Translations under genes and position numbers: made by a program
Notes under the pieces: generated by a model
What the model was told of the DNA's origin: nothing
Databases searched by the model: none
The model's input: the letters and a program-made list of their open reading frames with translations, nothing else
Shown here: positions 31,201-46,200 of the stretch, piece after piece
Layout of the letters: the number at the start of each line of letters is the position of its first letter
How positions within the stretch are numbered: position 1 is the stretch's first letter
Assembly: GCF_037975245.1 (NCBI RefSeq)
Contig: NC_092569.1
Location: 32,122,668-32,186,667 of the forward strand
Origin: Apostichopus japonicus
Lineage: Eukaryota > Echinodermata > Holothuroidea > Aspidochirotida > Stichopodidae
Direction of reading: 5' to 3'
DNA: 64,000 nt

Positions 31201-34200
31201 ACTTCATTAAACTTTTTTTTGAGAGTCATACCCTTACCTAGATCATTAGAGGGGTTTTATCTTTGGCCACCGCCATTGAAATCATGTACATTTCACTATC
31301 ACGACCGCAATATCATAATTTGTAATTATTTTTTTCTTTTTGGCTGGAAATCTTAAATCAGGTTGACGATTTTTACGTCAATTCAAGATGTACACGGAGA
31401 TCAACTTGCCAAAACAACCAGATTATAAAGGCGAGCTACCAGTGTAGTGAACACGCAACCTGTGCTGAGAGGAACGGTGTCCGTAAATGTTACTGCAATC
31501 CAAATTACCAAGGGGACGGAGTGACGTGCCGCCACAACTGCTTTGTTGCTGACAAAGGAAGTGTATTAGGGGTCAGTACGATTCTTTCAGGTCATTTTTA
31601 TGATGCATTTTTCTCAATCAATGTATATATATTAAGAATGAAACCTTTACTATTAATACATGTCGATAATCATATTACATTTGCAGATAGTCGAGTGGCG
31701 TTAGCATCACGGTAGGGCAGTGCCATTGACACATTTTTGTATCGCCAGTTCAGTCAAAACTGTCAGTCGATTGATGTATTATTTGTCGGGAATCACGAGA
31801 CCACTCCTACGAGTGTGAATCGATTGAAAAGCCTTACACAAAAATCTATTGACCCTTTCTTTATAGTCTTGCGGGTTCATGTATTTGTAGGGCTAAAGTT
31901 TAGTCGCGAAAAGCCGTTGAATGCAATATTTGCACTACTTTTGTTTTTGGCGGATCCCTTTGCCTCCAGTTTTAAATACTTCATTTAACTTTTTTAAAGG
32001 ATCATACCATGATTAGATTATTCGAAGGGATTTATCATTGGTCACCAACCGTTGAAATCCTGTACATTTCACTGTGACAACCGCAAATTCATAATTAATT
32101 TATTAGTTGTTATTCTTCTTTTCGCTGAATATCTTACATTAGGAGGGCCACTTTTACATCAATTCAAGTTGTACACGTAAATCAACTTGCAGGAACAACC
32201 GGCTTGTAGATGAGAGTTACCAGTGTAGTACTTACGCAACCTGTGCTGAGAGGAACGGTGTCCGTAAATGTTACTGCAATCCAAACTACCAAGGGGACGG
32301 AGTGACGTGCCGCCACAACTGCTTCGTTGCTGACAAAGGAAGTGTTTTAGGGGTCAGTACTGTTTTTGTCAGGTCATTTTTATAATGCTTTGTTCTTAAT
32401 TATCGTCCATATAATTTAAATGAAACATTTCAACCCATACTTATTGATAATCACATTACATATACAGATAATCGAGTGGCGTGCGCATCATGGTTGGGTA
32501 GGGGGCATTCATCTATTTTTATTGCGGATCCCTTCCCCTCCTACTTTGAGGATGTCTTCAAATACTCCAATAAACTTTCATAAAGATTTAAACCCTAAGC
32601 TAGAGAATTCGACGGGAATTTTGCACTGGCCACCCACCGTTGAAATCCTGTACATTTCACTGTGACAACCGCAATTTCATAACTTGTGTACTGTTTTGTT
32701 TCTTTTTGGCTGAATATGTTAAATCAGGTTGGTGATTTTTACGTTAATTCGAGATGTACACGAAGATCAACTTGCCGAGACAATCAGATAATAGAGGCGA
32801 GTTACCAGTGTAGTGATCACGCAACTTGTGCTGAGAGGAACGGTGTACGTAAATGTTACTGCAATCCAAACTACCAAGGAGACGGAGAGACCTGCACACA
32901 CAACTGCTTCGTTGCTGATATAGGAAGTGTATTAGGGGTCAGTACGAATCTTTCAGGATATTTTGTAATGCTTTTTGCCACCTATTTAATTAAAAGGAAG
33001 CCTTAACTATTTATACTTGTCGATAATCACATTACATTTACAGATAACCAAGTGGCGTGCGCATCATGGTTGGGTAGGGACCATTGACCCATTTTTGTGT
33101 TTGTCACAAGTCCGGTCAAAACTGTCAGTCGAGGGATGTATTACGTTAGATCGAGAATCACGAGACCATTCCTACTGTTGTGCACCCTGTAGCAGGTCTG
33201 ACAAAAATACATAGATACATTTTTCACAGTCTTGTGGTTAGAATTATTTGTAGGTCTAATGTATAGTCGTAAAAATCGTTGAATGCAATATTTTCAGTTT
33301 TTTTTCTATGACGGATCCTACGCCCTCAAAATCAAAATTGGCTTCAATCCTTCATTAAAGGTTCATATCCATACCTAGATCATTTGAGGGGATTTATCTT
33401 TGGCCACCCACCGTTGAAATTCTGTATATTTTACTGTCACAGCCGCAATATCATAATTTGTAATTATTTTGTTTCTTTTCGACTGAATATCTTAAATCAG
33501 GTTGGCGATTTTTACGTCAATTCAAGATGTACACGAAAATCAACTTGCCAAAACAACCAGATTATAAAGGCGAGCTACCAGTGTAGTGAACACGCAACCT
33601 GTGCTGAGAGGAACGGTGTCCGTAAATGTTACTGCAATCCAAACTACCAAGGAAACGGAGAGACCTGCATCCACAAGTGCTTCGTTGCTGACATAGGAAT
33701 TGTATTAGGGGTCAGTACGATTTCTTTCATGTCATTTTTATGATGCATTGTTCTTAACCAATGTCCATATTATTAGAAGGAAACCTTTACTATTTATACG
33801 TGTCGATAATCACATTACATCAACAGATGATCGAGTAGCGTGCGCATCATGGTAGGGCACGGGCATTTGACACATGTTTTTCTCGTCATTTCAGTCAAAA
33901 ATATCAGTCGAGGGGTGTATTATATGTCGGGAATCACGAGACCACTCCTACAAGTGTGTATCCATTGATACGCCTGAAAAAAATCCATGGATACTTTGTT
34001 CATAGCGTTTCGGGTTAGAGCTAGTGTTGGCCTAAAGTATAGTCGAGATAAGCCGTTGAATGCAGTATGTGCACTACTTTTGTTTATGGAGGATCCCTTT
34101 GCCTCCAACTTCGAAATTGGCATAAAATACTCCATTTAACTTTCATAAAGGTTCATATCCATGCTTTAATCATTTGAGGGAATTTATCATTGTCCCCCCA

Positions 34201-37200
34201 GCGTTGAAATCCTGTACATTTCACTGTGACGATCACAAATTCATCATTAATTTATTAGTTGTTGTTCTTCTTTTTGCTGAATATCTTAAATTAGGAGGGC
34301 CACGTTTACATCAATTCAAGTTGTACACGTAAATCAACTTGTAAGAACAACCGGCTCGTAGATGAGAGTTACCAGTGTAGCAATTACGCAACCTGTGCTG
34401 AGAGGAACGGTGTCCGTAAATGTTACTGCAATGCAAACTACGAAGGGGACGGTGTGACATGCCGCCACAACTGCTTTGTTGCTGACATAGGAAGTGTTTT
34501 AGGGGTCAGTACGGTTCTTTCAGGTCATTGTTTTATGCTTTGATCACTCTACATATGATTAAAAGGAACTTTTTCTGCTCATACTTGTTTAAAATCATAT
34601 GACATTTACAGATAACCTAGTGACATGCGCATCATGGTTGAGCAGGGGCCTTTGACCCATTTTTATTGCGGATGCCTTCGCCCTCCTGCTTCGGAGTTTG
34701 CTTAAAACACATCATTAAACCTTCCTAAAGATTCATACCCTTATCTAGATCATTCGACGAGAATTTTGCACTGGCCACCAACCGTTGAAATCCTGTACAT
34801 TTTACTGTCACAACCGCAATATCATAAATTGCGTTCTGTGTTGTTTCTTTTTGGCTGAATATTTTAAATCAGGTTGGTGAGTTTTACGTCAATCCAAGAT
34901 GTACACGAAGATCAACTTGCCAAAACAACCAGATTATAAAGGCGAGCTACCAGTGTAGTGAACACGCAACCTGTGCTGAGAGGAACGGAGTACGTAAATG
35001 TTACTGCAATCCAAACTACGAAGGGGACGGAGAGACCTGCATTCACAACTGCTTCGTTGCTGACATAGGAAGTGTATTAGGGGTCAGTACGGTTCTTTCA
35101 GGTCATTTTATAATGCTTTTTCTTTAATAATTTAATTAGAAGAAAACCTTTACTATTTATACTTGTCGATAATCACATTACATATATAGATAACCGAGTT
35201 GCGTGCACAACGTTGATGGGTAGGGATTATTGACCCATTTGTTTTTTTCTCGCCGGTCCAGTCAAAAATGTCAGTCGAGGGATCTATCACGTTTAGTCAG
35301 GAATTACAAGACCACTCTTACGGTTGTGCATCCTCTGTTAAGCAGGACAAAAATCCATGGATACGTTATTCACAGTCTTGCCGTTAGAACTATTTGTAGG
35401 CCTAATATATAGTTGCGATAAGCCGTTGAATGCAATATTTGCAGCTACTTCTTTTAATGACGGATCCCAACGCCTCCTACTTCACAATCGGCTTCAATCC
35501 TCCATAAAACTTTAAAAAAGGTTCATAATCATACCTATATTATTCGAGTGGATTTATCTTTGGCCACCCAGAGTTGAAATCTTGTACATTTCACTGTCAC
35601 AACCGCAATAACATAGTTTATAATTATTTTGTTTCTTTTCGGCTGAATGTGTGAAATCAGGTACACGATTTTTACGTCAATTCGAGATGTACACGAATAT
35701 CAACTTGCCGAAACAACCAGATTATTAAGGCGAGCTACCAGTGTAGTGAACACGCAACCTGTGCTGAGAAGAACGGAGTACGTAAATGTTACTGCAATCC
35801 AAACTACCAAGGGGACGGAGAGACGTGCCGCCACAAGTGTTTCGTTGATGACATAGGAAGTGTATTAGGGGTCAGTACGGTTCTTTCAGGTCCTTTTTAT
35901 GATGCATTGTTCTTTATCATTGTCCATATAATTAGAAGGAAACCTTTACCTTTTATACGTGTCTATAATCACATTACATTTACCAATAGCCGAGTGGCGT
36001 GCGCATCATGGTTTGGCGGGGGTCATTGACACATTTTTTTTTCTCGCCGTCTAGTCAAAAATGTCAGTCGAGGGATTTATTACGTTTATTCGAGAATCAC
36101 GAGATTACTCCTACGAGTGTTTATCCACTGATAAGCCTGACACAAAGATCCATGGATAATTTGTAGGTCTAATTTGTAGTCACGGAAAGCCGTTGAATGC
36201 AATATTTCAGCTACTATTTTGAGTGCGGATCCCTTTACCTCCTACTCGGAGTTGGCTTCAAATACATCATTTAACTTTCATAAAGGTTCATACTCAGACT
36301 ATTCGAGAGGAACTTTGCATTGGCCACCCACCGTTGAAACCCTGTACATTTGACTGTGACAACCGCAAATTCATAATTCATTTTATAGTTGTTGTTTTAC
36401 TTTTCGCTGAATATCTTAAATCAGGAGGGCCACTTTTACATCAATTCAAGTTGTACACGGAAATCAACTTGTAGAAACAACCGGCTTGTAGATGAGAGTT
36501 ACCAGTGTAGTGATCACGCAACCTGTGCTGAGAGGAACGGTGTCCGTAAATGTTACTGCAATCCAAACTACCATGGGGACGGAGAGACGTGCCGCCACAA
36601 TTGCTTCGTTGATGACAAAGGAAGTGTATTAGAGGTCAGTACGGATCTTTCAGGTCATTTTATAATGCTTTTTCTCAATTGTTTAGTTAGAGGAAGACCT
36701 TTACTATTGATACTTGTCGATCTTCAAATTACATTTACAGATGATCGAGTAGCGTGCGCATCATAGCTGGGCAGGGGCCTTTGACCCATTTTTTTTTCTC
36801 GGCAGTTCAGTCAAAACTGTGAGTCGAGGGATGTATTAGGTTTAGTCGGGAATCACGAGACTACTTCTACGAGTGTGTATCCACTGATAAGCCTGACACA
36901 AAAATCCATTCATTCTTGTTTCATAGTCTTAGGGCTTACAACTATTTGTTGGCCTAAAGTATATTCGCGATAAGCCGTTAAATATTTGCAGCTACTATTT
37001 GTTTAAGGCAGATCCATTCGCCTCCAACTTCAGAGTTCGCTTCAGATACTTTATAAAACTTTCATAACGGTTTATACCAATACCTACGTTATTCGAGGGA
37101 ATTTATCATTGGCCACCCACCGTTGAAATCCTGTACATATCTCTGTGACAACCGAAAATTCATAAATCATTTATTAGTTGTTGTTTTACTTTTCACTAAA

Positions 37201-40200
37201 TAACTTAAATCAGGAGGGCCACTTTTACATCAATTCAAGTTGTACACGTAAATCAACTTGTAGGAACAACCGGCTTGTAGATGAGAGTTACCAGTGTAGC
37301 AATTACGCAACTTGTGCTGAGAGGAACGGTGTCCGTAAATGTTACTGCAATGCAAACTACGAAGGGGACGGAGTGACATGCCGCCACAACTGCTTTGTTG
37401 CTGACAAAGGAAGTGTATTAGGGGTCAGTACGGTTTTTTCCAGGTCATTTTATCATGCTTTGTTCTTAAAGGGTGTGAAGACTCGCGCAAAAAGACACGT
37501 ATAATGCCGGCAATCTGACCTAGTTTCGAATAAGGTGTAACAGAAGTGCTAGACATCACCATCAATCCCAGAAAATACACACACACATCTTGCTACCATC
37601 GGTAATTAGACACTAGTTTACAGTCAGTACATATAGCTGCGGTTAATACCCACAGCACGTGTACAAACAATACAGCGATGGACATCTCAGGTCCAGCTAA
37701 AGATAACAAGGTATCCCGTTTCATTACTGCACTGTCTGCATTTTGTAGCGACACGAAAAAAAACGTCACTTGCATGCAACGGAAAGTTAACTTTTTCAGA
37801 TGGCGGCGCGCGGTTTGGGGCGAGTCTTCAATGCCTTAAATAATTGTCCGTATAATTAGAAGGAAACCTTTACTATAAATACTTTTACTTGTTGATATTC
37901 AAATTTACATTTACAGATAACAAAGTGGCGTGCGCATCGTGTTTGGGCAGGGGCCATTGGCCGATTTTTATTGCGGATCCGTTCGCCTCCTACTTCGGAG
38001 TTGGCTTCAAATACTTCTCTTAAACGTTCATAAAGGTTCATACCCTAACCTAGATCATTTGACGGAAATTTTGCACTGGCCATCCACCGTTGAAATCCTG
38101 TAAATTTAATTGTGACGAACCCAAATTCATAATTAATGTATAAGTTGTTCTTCTTCTTTTCGCTGAATATCTTAAATTAGGAGGGCCACTTTTACATCAA
38201 TTCAAGATGTACACGACGATCAACTTGCCGAAACAACCAGATTATAGAGGCGAGTTACCAGTGTAGTGATCACGCAACCTGTGCTGAGAGGGACGGTGTC
38301 CGTAAATGTTACTGCAATCCAAACTACCAAGGGGACGGAGAGACGTGCACCCACAAGTGCTTTGTTGCTGACATAGGAAGTGTATTAGAGGTCAGTACGG
38401 ATCTTTCAGGTCATTTTATAATGCTTTGTTCTTAATCATTTAATGAAACTATACTATTTATACGTGTCGATAATCACATTACATTTACGGATAACCGAGT
38501 GGCGTGCGAATCGTGGTTGGGTAGGGGCCATTGACCCATTTTTGTTTGTCGCCAGGTCAGTCAAAACTCTGTCAGTCGAAAATGTATCACGTTTAGTCTG
38601 TAATCACAAAACCACTCTTACGGTTGTGCACCCTCTAGTAAGACTTACAAAAATACATGGATCCTTTTTTCACAGTCTTGCGGTTAGAACGATTTGTAGG
38701 CCTAATGTATAATCGTGATAAGCTGTTGAATGCAATATTTGCAGCCACTTTTTTTTAAGGCGGATCCCTATACTCCTTTCATCAGAGATGACTTCAAATA
38801 CTTCATAAAACTTTTTTTTAAGGGTCATACCCTTACCTAGATCATTAGAGGTGTTCTATCATTGGCCACCCACCGTTGAAATTATGTTCATTTCACTGTG
38901 ACAACCGCAATATCATCATTTGTAATTATTTATTTTCTTTTTGACTGAATATCTTAAATCAGGTTGGCGATTTTTACGTCAATTCAAGATGTACACGTAG
39001 ATCAACTTGCCGAAACAACCAGATTATAAAGGCGAGCTACCAGTGTAGTGAACACGCAACCTGTGCTGAGAAGAACGGAGTACGTAAATGTTACTGCAAT
39101 CCAAACTACAAAGGAGACGGAGAGACGTGCACCCATAATTGCTTCGTTGATGACATAGGAAGTGTATTAGGGGTCAGTACGGTTCTTTCATGTCATTTTA
39201 TAATGCTTCTTCTTTTATAATTTAATTAGAAGAAAACCTTTACTATTTTTACTTGTCGATAATCACATTACATATATAGATAACCGAGTTGCGAGCACAA
39301 CGTTGATGGGTAGGGACCATTGACACATTTTTTCTTTCTCGCCGGTCCAGTAAAAAATGTCAGTCGAGGGATCTATTAAGTTTAGTCAGGAATTACAAGA
39401 TCACTCTTACGGTTGTGAACTCTCTAGAAAGCCTGACGAAAAATCCATGGATACGTTATTCACAGTCTTGCGGTTAGAACTATTTGTAGGCCTAATATAT
39501 AGTTGCGATAAGCCGTTGAATGCAATATTTGCAGCTACTTCTTTTGATGACGGATCCCAACGCCTCCTACTTCACAATCGGCTTCAATCCTCCATAAAAC
39601 TTTAAAAAAGGTTCATAATCATACCTATATTATTCGAGTGGATTTATCTTTGGCCACCCAGAGTTGAAATCTTGTACATTTCACTGTCACAACCGCAATA
39701 ACATAATTTATAATTAATTTGTTTCTTTTCGGCTGAATATCTTAAATCAGGTACACGATTTTTACGTCAATTCGAGATGTACACGAATATCAACTTGCCG
39801 AAACAACCAGATTATTAAGGCGAGCTACCAGTGTAGTGAACACGCAACCTGTGCTGAGAAGAACGGAGTACGTAAATGTTACTGCAATCCAAACTACGAA
39901 GGGGACGGAGAGACGTGCCGCCACAAGTGCTTCATTGATGACATAGGAAGTGTATTAGGGGTCAGTACGGTTCTTTCAGGTCATTTTTATGATGCATTTT
40001 TTTTTATCATTGTCCATATAATTAGAAGGAAACCTTTACTGTTTATACGTGTCTATAATCACATTACATTTACCAATAGCCGAGTGGCGTGCGCATCATG
40101 GTTTGGCGGGGGCCATTGACACATTTTTCTTTCTCTTCGGTCCAGTCAAAATGTCAGTCAAGGGGTTTATTACGTTTATTCGAGAATCACGAGATCACTC

Positions 40201-43200
40201 TTACGAGGGTTTATCCACTGATAAGCCTGACAAAAAGATCCATTGATACATTTTTCATAGTCTTGCGGGTTAGAACTATTTTCAGGTCTTATTTATAGTC
40301 ACGGAAAGCCGTCGAAAGCAATATTTGCAGACACTTTGTTTGAGGGCGGATCCCTTTGCCTCCTACTTCGGTGTTGGCTTCAAATACATCATTTAACTTT
40401 CATAAAGGTTGATACTCAAACTTAGATTATTCGAAAGGAACTTTGCATTGACCACCCACCGTTGAAACCCTGTACATTTGACTGTGACAACCGCAAATTC
40501 ATAATTCATTTAATAGTGGTTGTTTCACTTTTGGCTGAATATCTTAAATCAGGAGGGCCACTTTTACATCAATTCAAGATGTACACTAAGATCAACTTGT
40601 AGGAACAACCGGCTTGTAGATGAGAGTTACCAGTGTAGTGATCACGCAACCTGTGCTGAGAGGAACGGTGTCCGTAAATGTTATTGCAATCCAGATTACC
40701 AAGGGGACGGAGTGACGTGCCGCCACAAGTGCTTCGTTGATGACATAGGAAGTGTATTACGGGTCAGTACGGTTCTTTCAGGTCATTTTTATGATGCATT
40801 GTTCTTTATCATTTTTATAATGCTTTGGTTTTAATCATTGTCCATATAATTGGAAAGAAACCTTTTCTACTCATACTTGTCGATAATCACATCACATTAT
40901 CAGATAACCAAGGGCAAGCACATCATGGTTTGGCTGCGGCCAGTGACCCATGTTTTGTCGCCAGTCTAGTCAAAACTGTCAATTTAGGGATGTATTACGT
41001 TTAGTCGGGAATCACGAGACCAATCCTACGGATGTCGCCCTCTAATAATTCTGACACAAAAATCAATGGATCCTTTTTGCACAGTCCCGCGGTTAGAACT
41101 ATTTGTAGGCCTAAAGTATAGTCGCAATTAGCTGTCCACTGCAATATTTCCACTACTTTTCTTATGGCGGAACACTTCGCCTCAAACTTAGGAAGTGGCT
41201 TCAAATACCTCATAAATCTTTCATAAAGGTTCCTACCCATACCTAGATCTTTTGAGGGGATTTATCATTGGCCACCCACCATTGAAATCCTGTTCATTTT
41301 ACTGTGACAACTGCAAATTCATAATTCATTTATTATTTGTTGCTTTCTTTTCGCTGAATATCTTAAATTAGGAGGGCCACTTCTACATCAATTCAAGATG
41401 TACTCGTAAATCAACTTGTAGGAACAACCGGCTTGTAGGTGAGAATTACCAGTGTAGTAGTTACGCAACCTGTGCTGAGAGGAGAGGTGTCCGTAAATGT
41501 TACTGCAATACAAACTACCAAGGGGACGGAGTGACGTGTCGTCATTACTGCTTTGTTGCTGAAAAGGGAAGTGTATTAGGGGTCAGTACGGTTCTTTAGG
41601 TCATCTTTATAATGCTTTGGTTTTAATCATTGTCCATATAATTAGGAAGAAACCTTTTATACTCATACTTGTTGATAATCACATCACATTATCAGATAAC
41701 CAAGTGGCGGGCACATCATAGTTGGGCTGCGGCCAGTGACCCATGTTTTGTCGCCACTTTAGTCAAAACTGTCAGTTTCGGGATGTATTACGTTCAGTCG
41801 GGAATCACGAGACCACTCCTACGGATGTCGCCCTCTAATAATTCTGACACAAAAATCAATGGATCCTTTTTACACAGTCTCGCGGTGAGAACTATTTGTA
41901 GGCCTAAAGTATAGTCGCAATTAGCTGTCCACTGCAATATTTCCACTACTTTTCTTATGGCGGAACACTTCGCCTCAAACTTAGGAAGTGGCTTCAAATA
42001 CCTCATAAATCTTTCATAAAGGTTCCTACCCATACCTAGATCTTTTGAGGGGATTTATCATTGGCCACCCACCGTTGAAATCCTGTTCATTTTACTGTGA
42101 CAACTGCAAATTCATAAATCATTTATTATTTGTTGCTTTCTTTTCGCTGAATATCTTAAATTAGGAGGGCCACTTCTACATCAATTCAGGATGTACTCGT
42201 AAATCAACTTGTAGGAACAACCGGCTTGTAGATGAGAATTACCAGTGTAGTAGTTACGCAACCTGTGCTGTGAGGAGCGGTGTCCGTAAATGTTACTGCA
42301 ATACAAACTACCAAGGGGACGGAGTGACATGTCGTCATTACTGCTTTGTTGCTGAAAAGGGAAGTGTATTAGGGGTCAGTACGCTTCTTTCAGGTCATTT
42401 TTATAATGCTTTGGTCTTAATCATTGTTCATATAATTAGTAGGAAGCCTTTTCTACTCATACTTGTCGATAATCACATCACATTATCAGATAACCAAGTG
42501 GCGGGCACATCATGGTTGGGCTGCGGCCAGTGACCCATGTTTTGTCGCCAGTCTAGTCAAAACTGTCAGTTTAGGGATGTATTACGTTCAGTCGGGAATC
42601 ACGAGACCACTCCTACGGATACCGCCCTCTAATAATTCTGACACAAAAATCAATGGATCCTTTTTGCACAGTCTCGCGGTGAGAACTATTTGTAGGCCTA
42701 AAGTATAGTCGCAATTAGCTGTCCACTGCAATATTTCCACTACTTTTCTTATGGCGGAACACTTCGCCTCAAACTTAGGAAGTGGCTTCAAATACCTCAT
42801 AAATCTTTCATAAAGGTTCCTACCCATACCTAGATCTTTTGAGGGGATTTATCATTGGCCACCCACCATTGAAATCCTGTTCATTTTACTGTGACAACTG
42901 CAAATTCATAATTCATTTATTATTTGTTGCTTTCTTTTCGCTGAATATCTTAAATTAGGAGGGCCACTTCTACATCAATTCAGGATGTACTCGTAAATCA
43001 ACTTGTAGGAACAACCGGCTTGTAGATGAGAATTACCAGTGTAGTAGTTACGCAACCTGTGCTGTGAGGAGCGGTGTCCGTAAATGTTACTGCAATACAA
43101 ACTACCAAGGGGACGGAGTGACATGTCGTCATTACTGCTTTGTTGCTGAAAAGGGAAGTGTATTAGGGGTCAGTACGCTTCTTTCAGGTCATTTTTATAA

Positions 43201-46200
43201 TGCTTTGGTCTTAATCATTGTTCATGTAATTAGTAGGAAGCCTTTTCTACTCATACTTGTCGATAATCACATCACATTATCAGATAACCAAGTGGCGGGC
43301 ACATCATGGTTGGGCTGCGGCCAGTGACCCATGTTTTGTCGCCAGTCTAGTCAAAACTGTCAGTTTAGGGATGTATTACGTTCAGTCGGGAATCACGAGA
43401 CCACTCCTACGGATACCGCCCTCTAATAATTCTGACACAAAAATCAATGGATCCTTTTTGCACAGTCTCGCGGTGAGAACTATTTGTAGGCCTAAAGTAT
43501 AGTCGCAATTAGCTGTCCACTGCAATATTTCCACTACTTTTCTTATGGCGGAACACTTCGCCTCAAACTTAGGAAGTGGCTTCAAATACCTCATAAATCT
43601 TTCATAAAGGTTCCTACCCATACCTAGATCTTTTGAGGGGATTTATCATTGGCCACCCACCATTGAAATCCTGTTCATTTTACTGTGACAACTGCAAATT
43701 CATAATTCATTTATTATTTGTTGCTTTCTTTTCGCTGAATATCTTAAATTAGGAGGGCCACTTCTACATCAATTCAGGATGTACTCGTAAATCAACTTGT
43801 AGGAACAACCGGCTTGTAGATGAGAATTACCAGTGTAGTAGTTACGCAACCTGTGCTGTGAGGAGCGGTGTCCGTAAATGTTACTGCAATACAAACTACC
43901 AAGGGGACGGAGTGACGTGTCGTCATTACTGCTTTGTTGCTGAAAAGGGAAGTGTATTAGGGGTCAGTACGGTTCTTTAGGTCATCTTAATAATGCTTTG
44001 GTTTTAATCATTGTCCATATAATTAGGAAGAAACCTTTTCTACTCATACTTGTTGATAAACACATCACATTATCAGATAACCAAGGGGCGGGCACATCAT
44101 GGTTGGGCTGCGGCCAGTGACCCATGTTTTATCGCCAGTCTAGTCAAAGCTGTCAGTTTCGGGATGTATTACGTTTATTCGGGAATCACGAGACCACTCC
44201 TACGGATGTCGCCCTCTAATAATTCTGACCCAAAAATCCATGGATCCTTTTTGCACAGTCTTGCGGTTAGAACTATTTGTAAGCCTAAAGTATAGTCGCA
44301 ATTAGCGGTCCAATGCAATATTTCCACTATTTTTCTTATGGCGGAAAACATCGCCCCAACTTGGGAAGTGGCTTCAAATACCTCATAAATCTTTCATAAA
44401 GGTTCCTACCCATACCTAGATCATTCTAGGGGATTTATCATTGACCATCCACCGTTGAAATCCTGTAAATTTCACTGTGACAACTGCAAATTTATAATTC
44501 ATTTATTATTTGTTGTTTTTCCTTTCGCTGAATATAAAAATTAGGAGGGCCACTTCTACATCAATTCAGGATGTACACGTAAATCAACTTGTAGGAACAA
44601 CCGGCTTGTAGATGAGAATTACCAGTGTAGTAGTTACGCAACCTGTGCTGAGAGGAGCGGTGTCCGTAAATGTTACTGCAATACAAACTACCAAGGGGAC
44701 GGAGTGACGTGTCGTCATTACTGCTTTGTTGCTGAAAAGGGAAGTGTATTAGGGGTCAGTACGCTTCTTTCAGGTCATTTTTATAATGCTTTGGTCTTAA
44801 TCATTGTTCATATAATTAGTAGGAAGCCTTTTCTACTCATACTTGTCGATAATCACATCACATTATCAGATAACCAAGTGGCGGGCACATCATGGTTGGG
44901 CTGCGGCCAGTGACCCATGTTTTGTCGCCAGTCTAGTCAAAACTGTCAGTTTCGGGATGAATTACGTTTATTCGGAAATCACGAGACCACTCCTACGGTT
45001 GTCGTACTCTAATAATCCTGGCACAAAAATCCATGAATCCTTTTGCACAGTCTTGCGGTTAGAACTATTTGTAAGCTTAAAGTATAGTCGCAATTAGCGG
45101 TCCAATGCAATATTTCCACTATTTTTCTTATGGCGGAACACTTCGCCCCCAACTTCGGAAGTGGCTTCAAATACCTCATAAATCTTTCATAAAGGTTCCT
45201 ACCCATACCTAGATCATTCTAGGGGATTTATCATTGACCACCCACCGTTGAAATCCTGTTCATTTTACTGTGACAACTGCAAATTCATAATTCTTCTTTC
45301 ATTTGTTGTTTTTCTTTTCGCTGAATATCATAAATTAGAAGGGCCACTTCTACATCAATGCAGGATGTACACGTAAATCAACTTGTAGGAACAACCGGCT
45401 TGTAGATGAGAGTTACCAGTGTAGCAGTTACGCAACCTGTGATACGAGGAACGGTGTCCGTAAATGTTACTGCAATCCAAACTACCAAGGGGACGGAGTG
45501 ACGTGCACAAGACGTGCACAAGATTGCTATGATCTTTATGTTTCCGGTACACGCAGTGATGGTGTTTACACCATTTACCCTGATGGTTGGTCAAGCGGCA
45601 TTCAGGTTTATTGTGAGATGGAAAGTAACGGAGGAGGATGGACTGTGAGTAACGCAAACAGTTAAGGATTATATTCTTAACTTCCTTACATTATACTTTC
45701 CTTTCCTCAAAATGATGCACTACAGATCTCGTTGACATGAACTTGACCATTTCAGTAGAGAAAAAATCAAGAAATAAAATACTCTTGCTATTTATATCCC
45801 TTTTACAATATCCATATCTTTGTTAACTATTTTACAGCTTTGGATGTCATGTACTTAAGGATTAGTATATTATATAGTTGGATTACCTTGTTTTCTTCAT
45901 TTCATAGGTTTTTCAGCGACGTTCGAGTGCCTCCGTTGACTTTTATCGTGGTTGGTCGGACTACAAGGACGGTTTTGGTACAAAAAATCATGACCACTGG
46001 CTAGGTAACAAATATATTCACTCTCTGACCAACCAGAAAACGTACCAGCTTCGTATTGATCTACGGGACTCCGGCTCATCATCGAAATACGCCGTCTATT
46101 CGACTTTTAGAATTAATAACGAGGCAGACAAGTATCGACTATCAGTCGGATCACACAGTGGAAATACAGGTGAGTAGTCACATGTCTCTTTTCGTTACTG

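Larger units (their letters stand above)
30574..45644 (+). repeat. Tandem array of twenty 8-cysteine EGF-containing exon units
   Basis: Twenty units start at 30574, 31362, 32143, 32728, 33501, 34295, 34873, 35661, 36425, 37214, 38181, 38963, 39751, 40553, 41372, 42165, 42959, 43753, 44545 and 45339. Nineteen are exactly 210 nt, phase 0 at both ends; the last is fused to FReD sequence. Each reads xGxFYVNxRC, STC, YQC, ATC, NGVRKCYCNxNY, GDGxTC, CFVADxGSVLG. Six cysteines with spacing C-x11-C-x5-C-x8-C-x-C-x10-C form an EGF-like fold; the two outer cysteines suit a TILa-like extension across the intron. Introns are repeated too and are nearly identical among units 15-19. Confidence 0.9.

Noticed and set aside
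41001-43621. Conserved 79-codon minus-strand frames repeated four times in array introns
   Set aside because: They recur only because the introns are near-identical duplicates; they overlap intron sequence of the plus-strand gene and have no family motifs.
30574-45644. Regular repeats with unique spacers, superficially like a CRISPR array
   Set aside because: Repeat units are 210-nt coding exons with splice sites in an animal gene, and the spacers are homologous introns.
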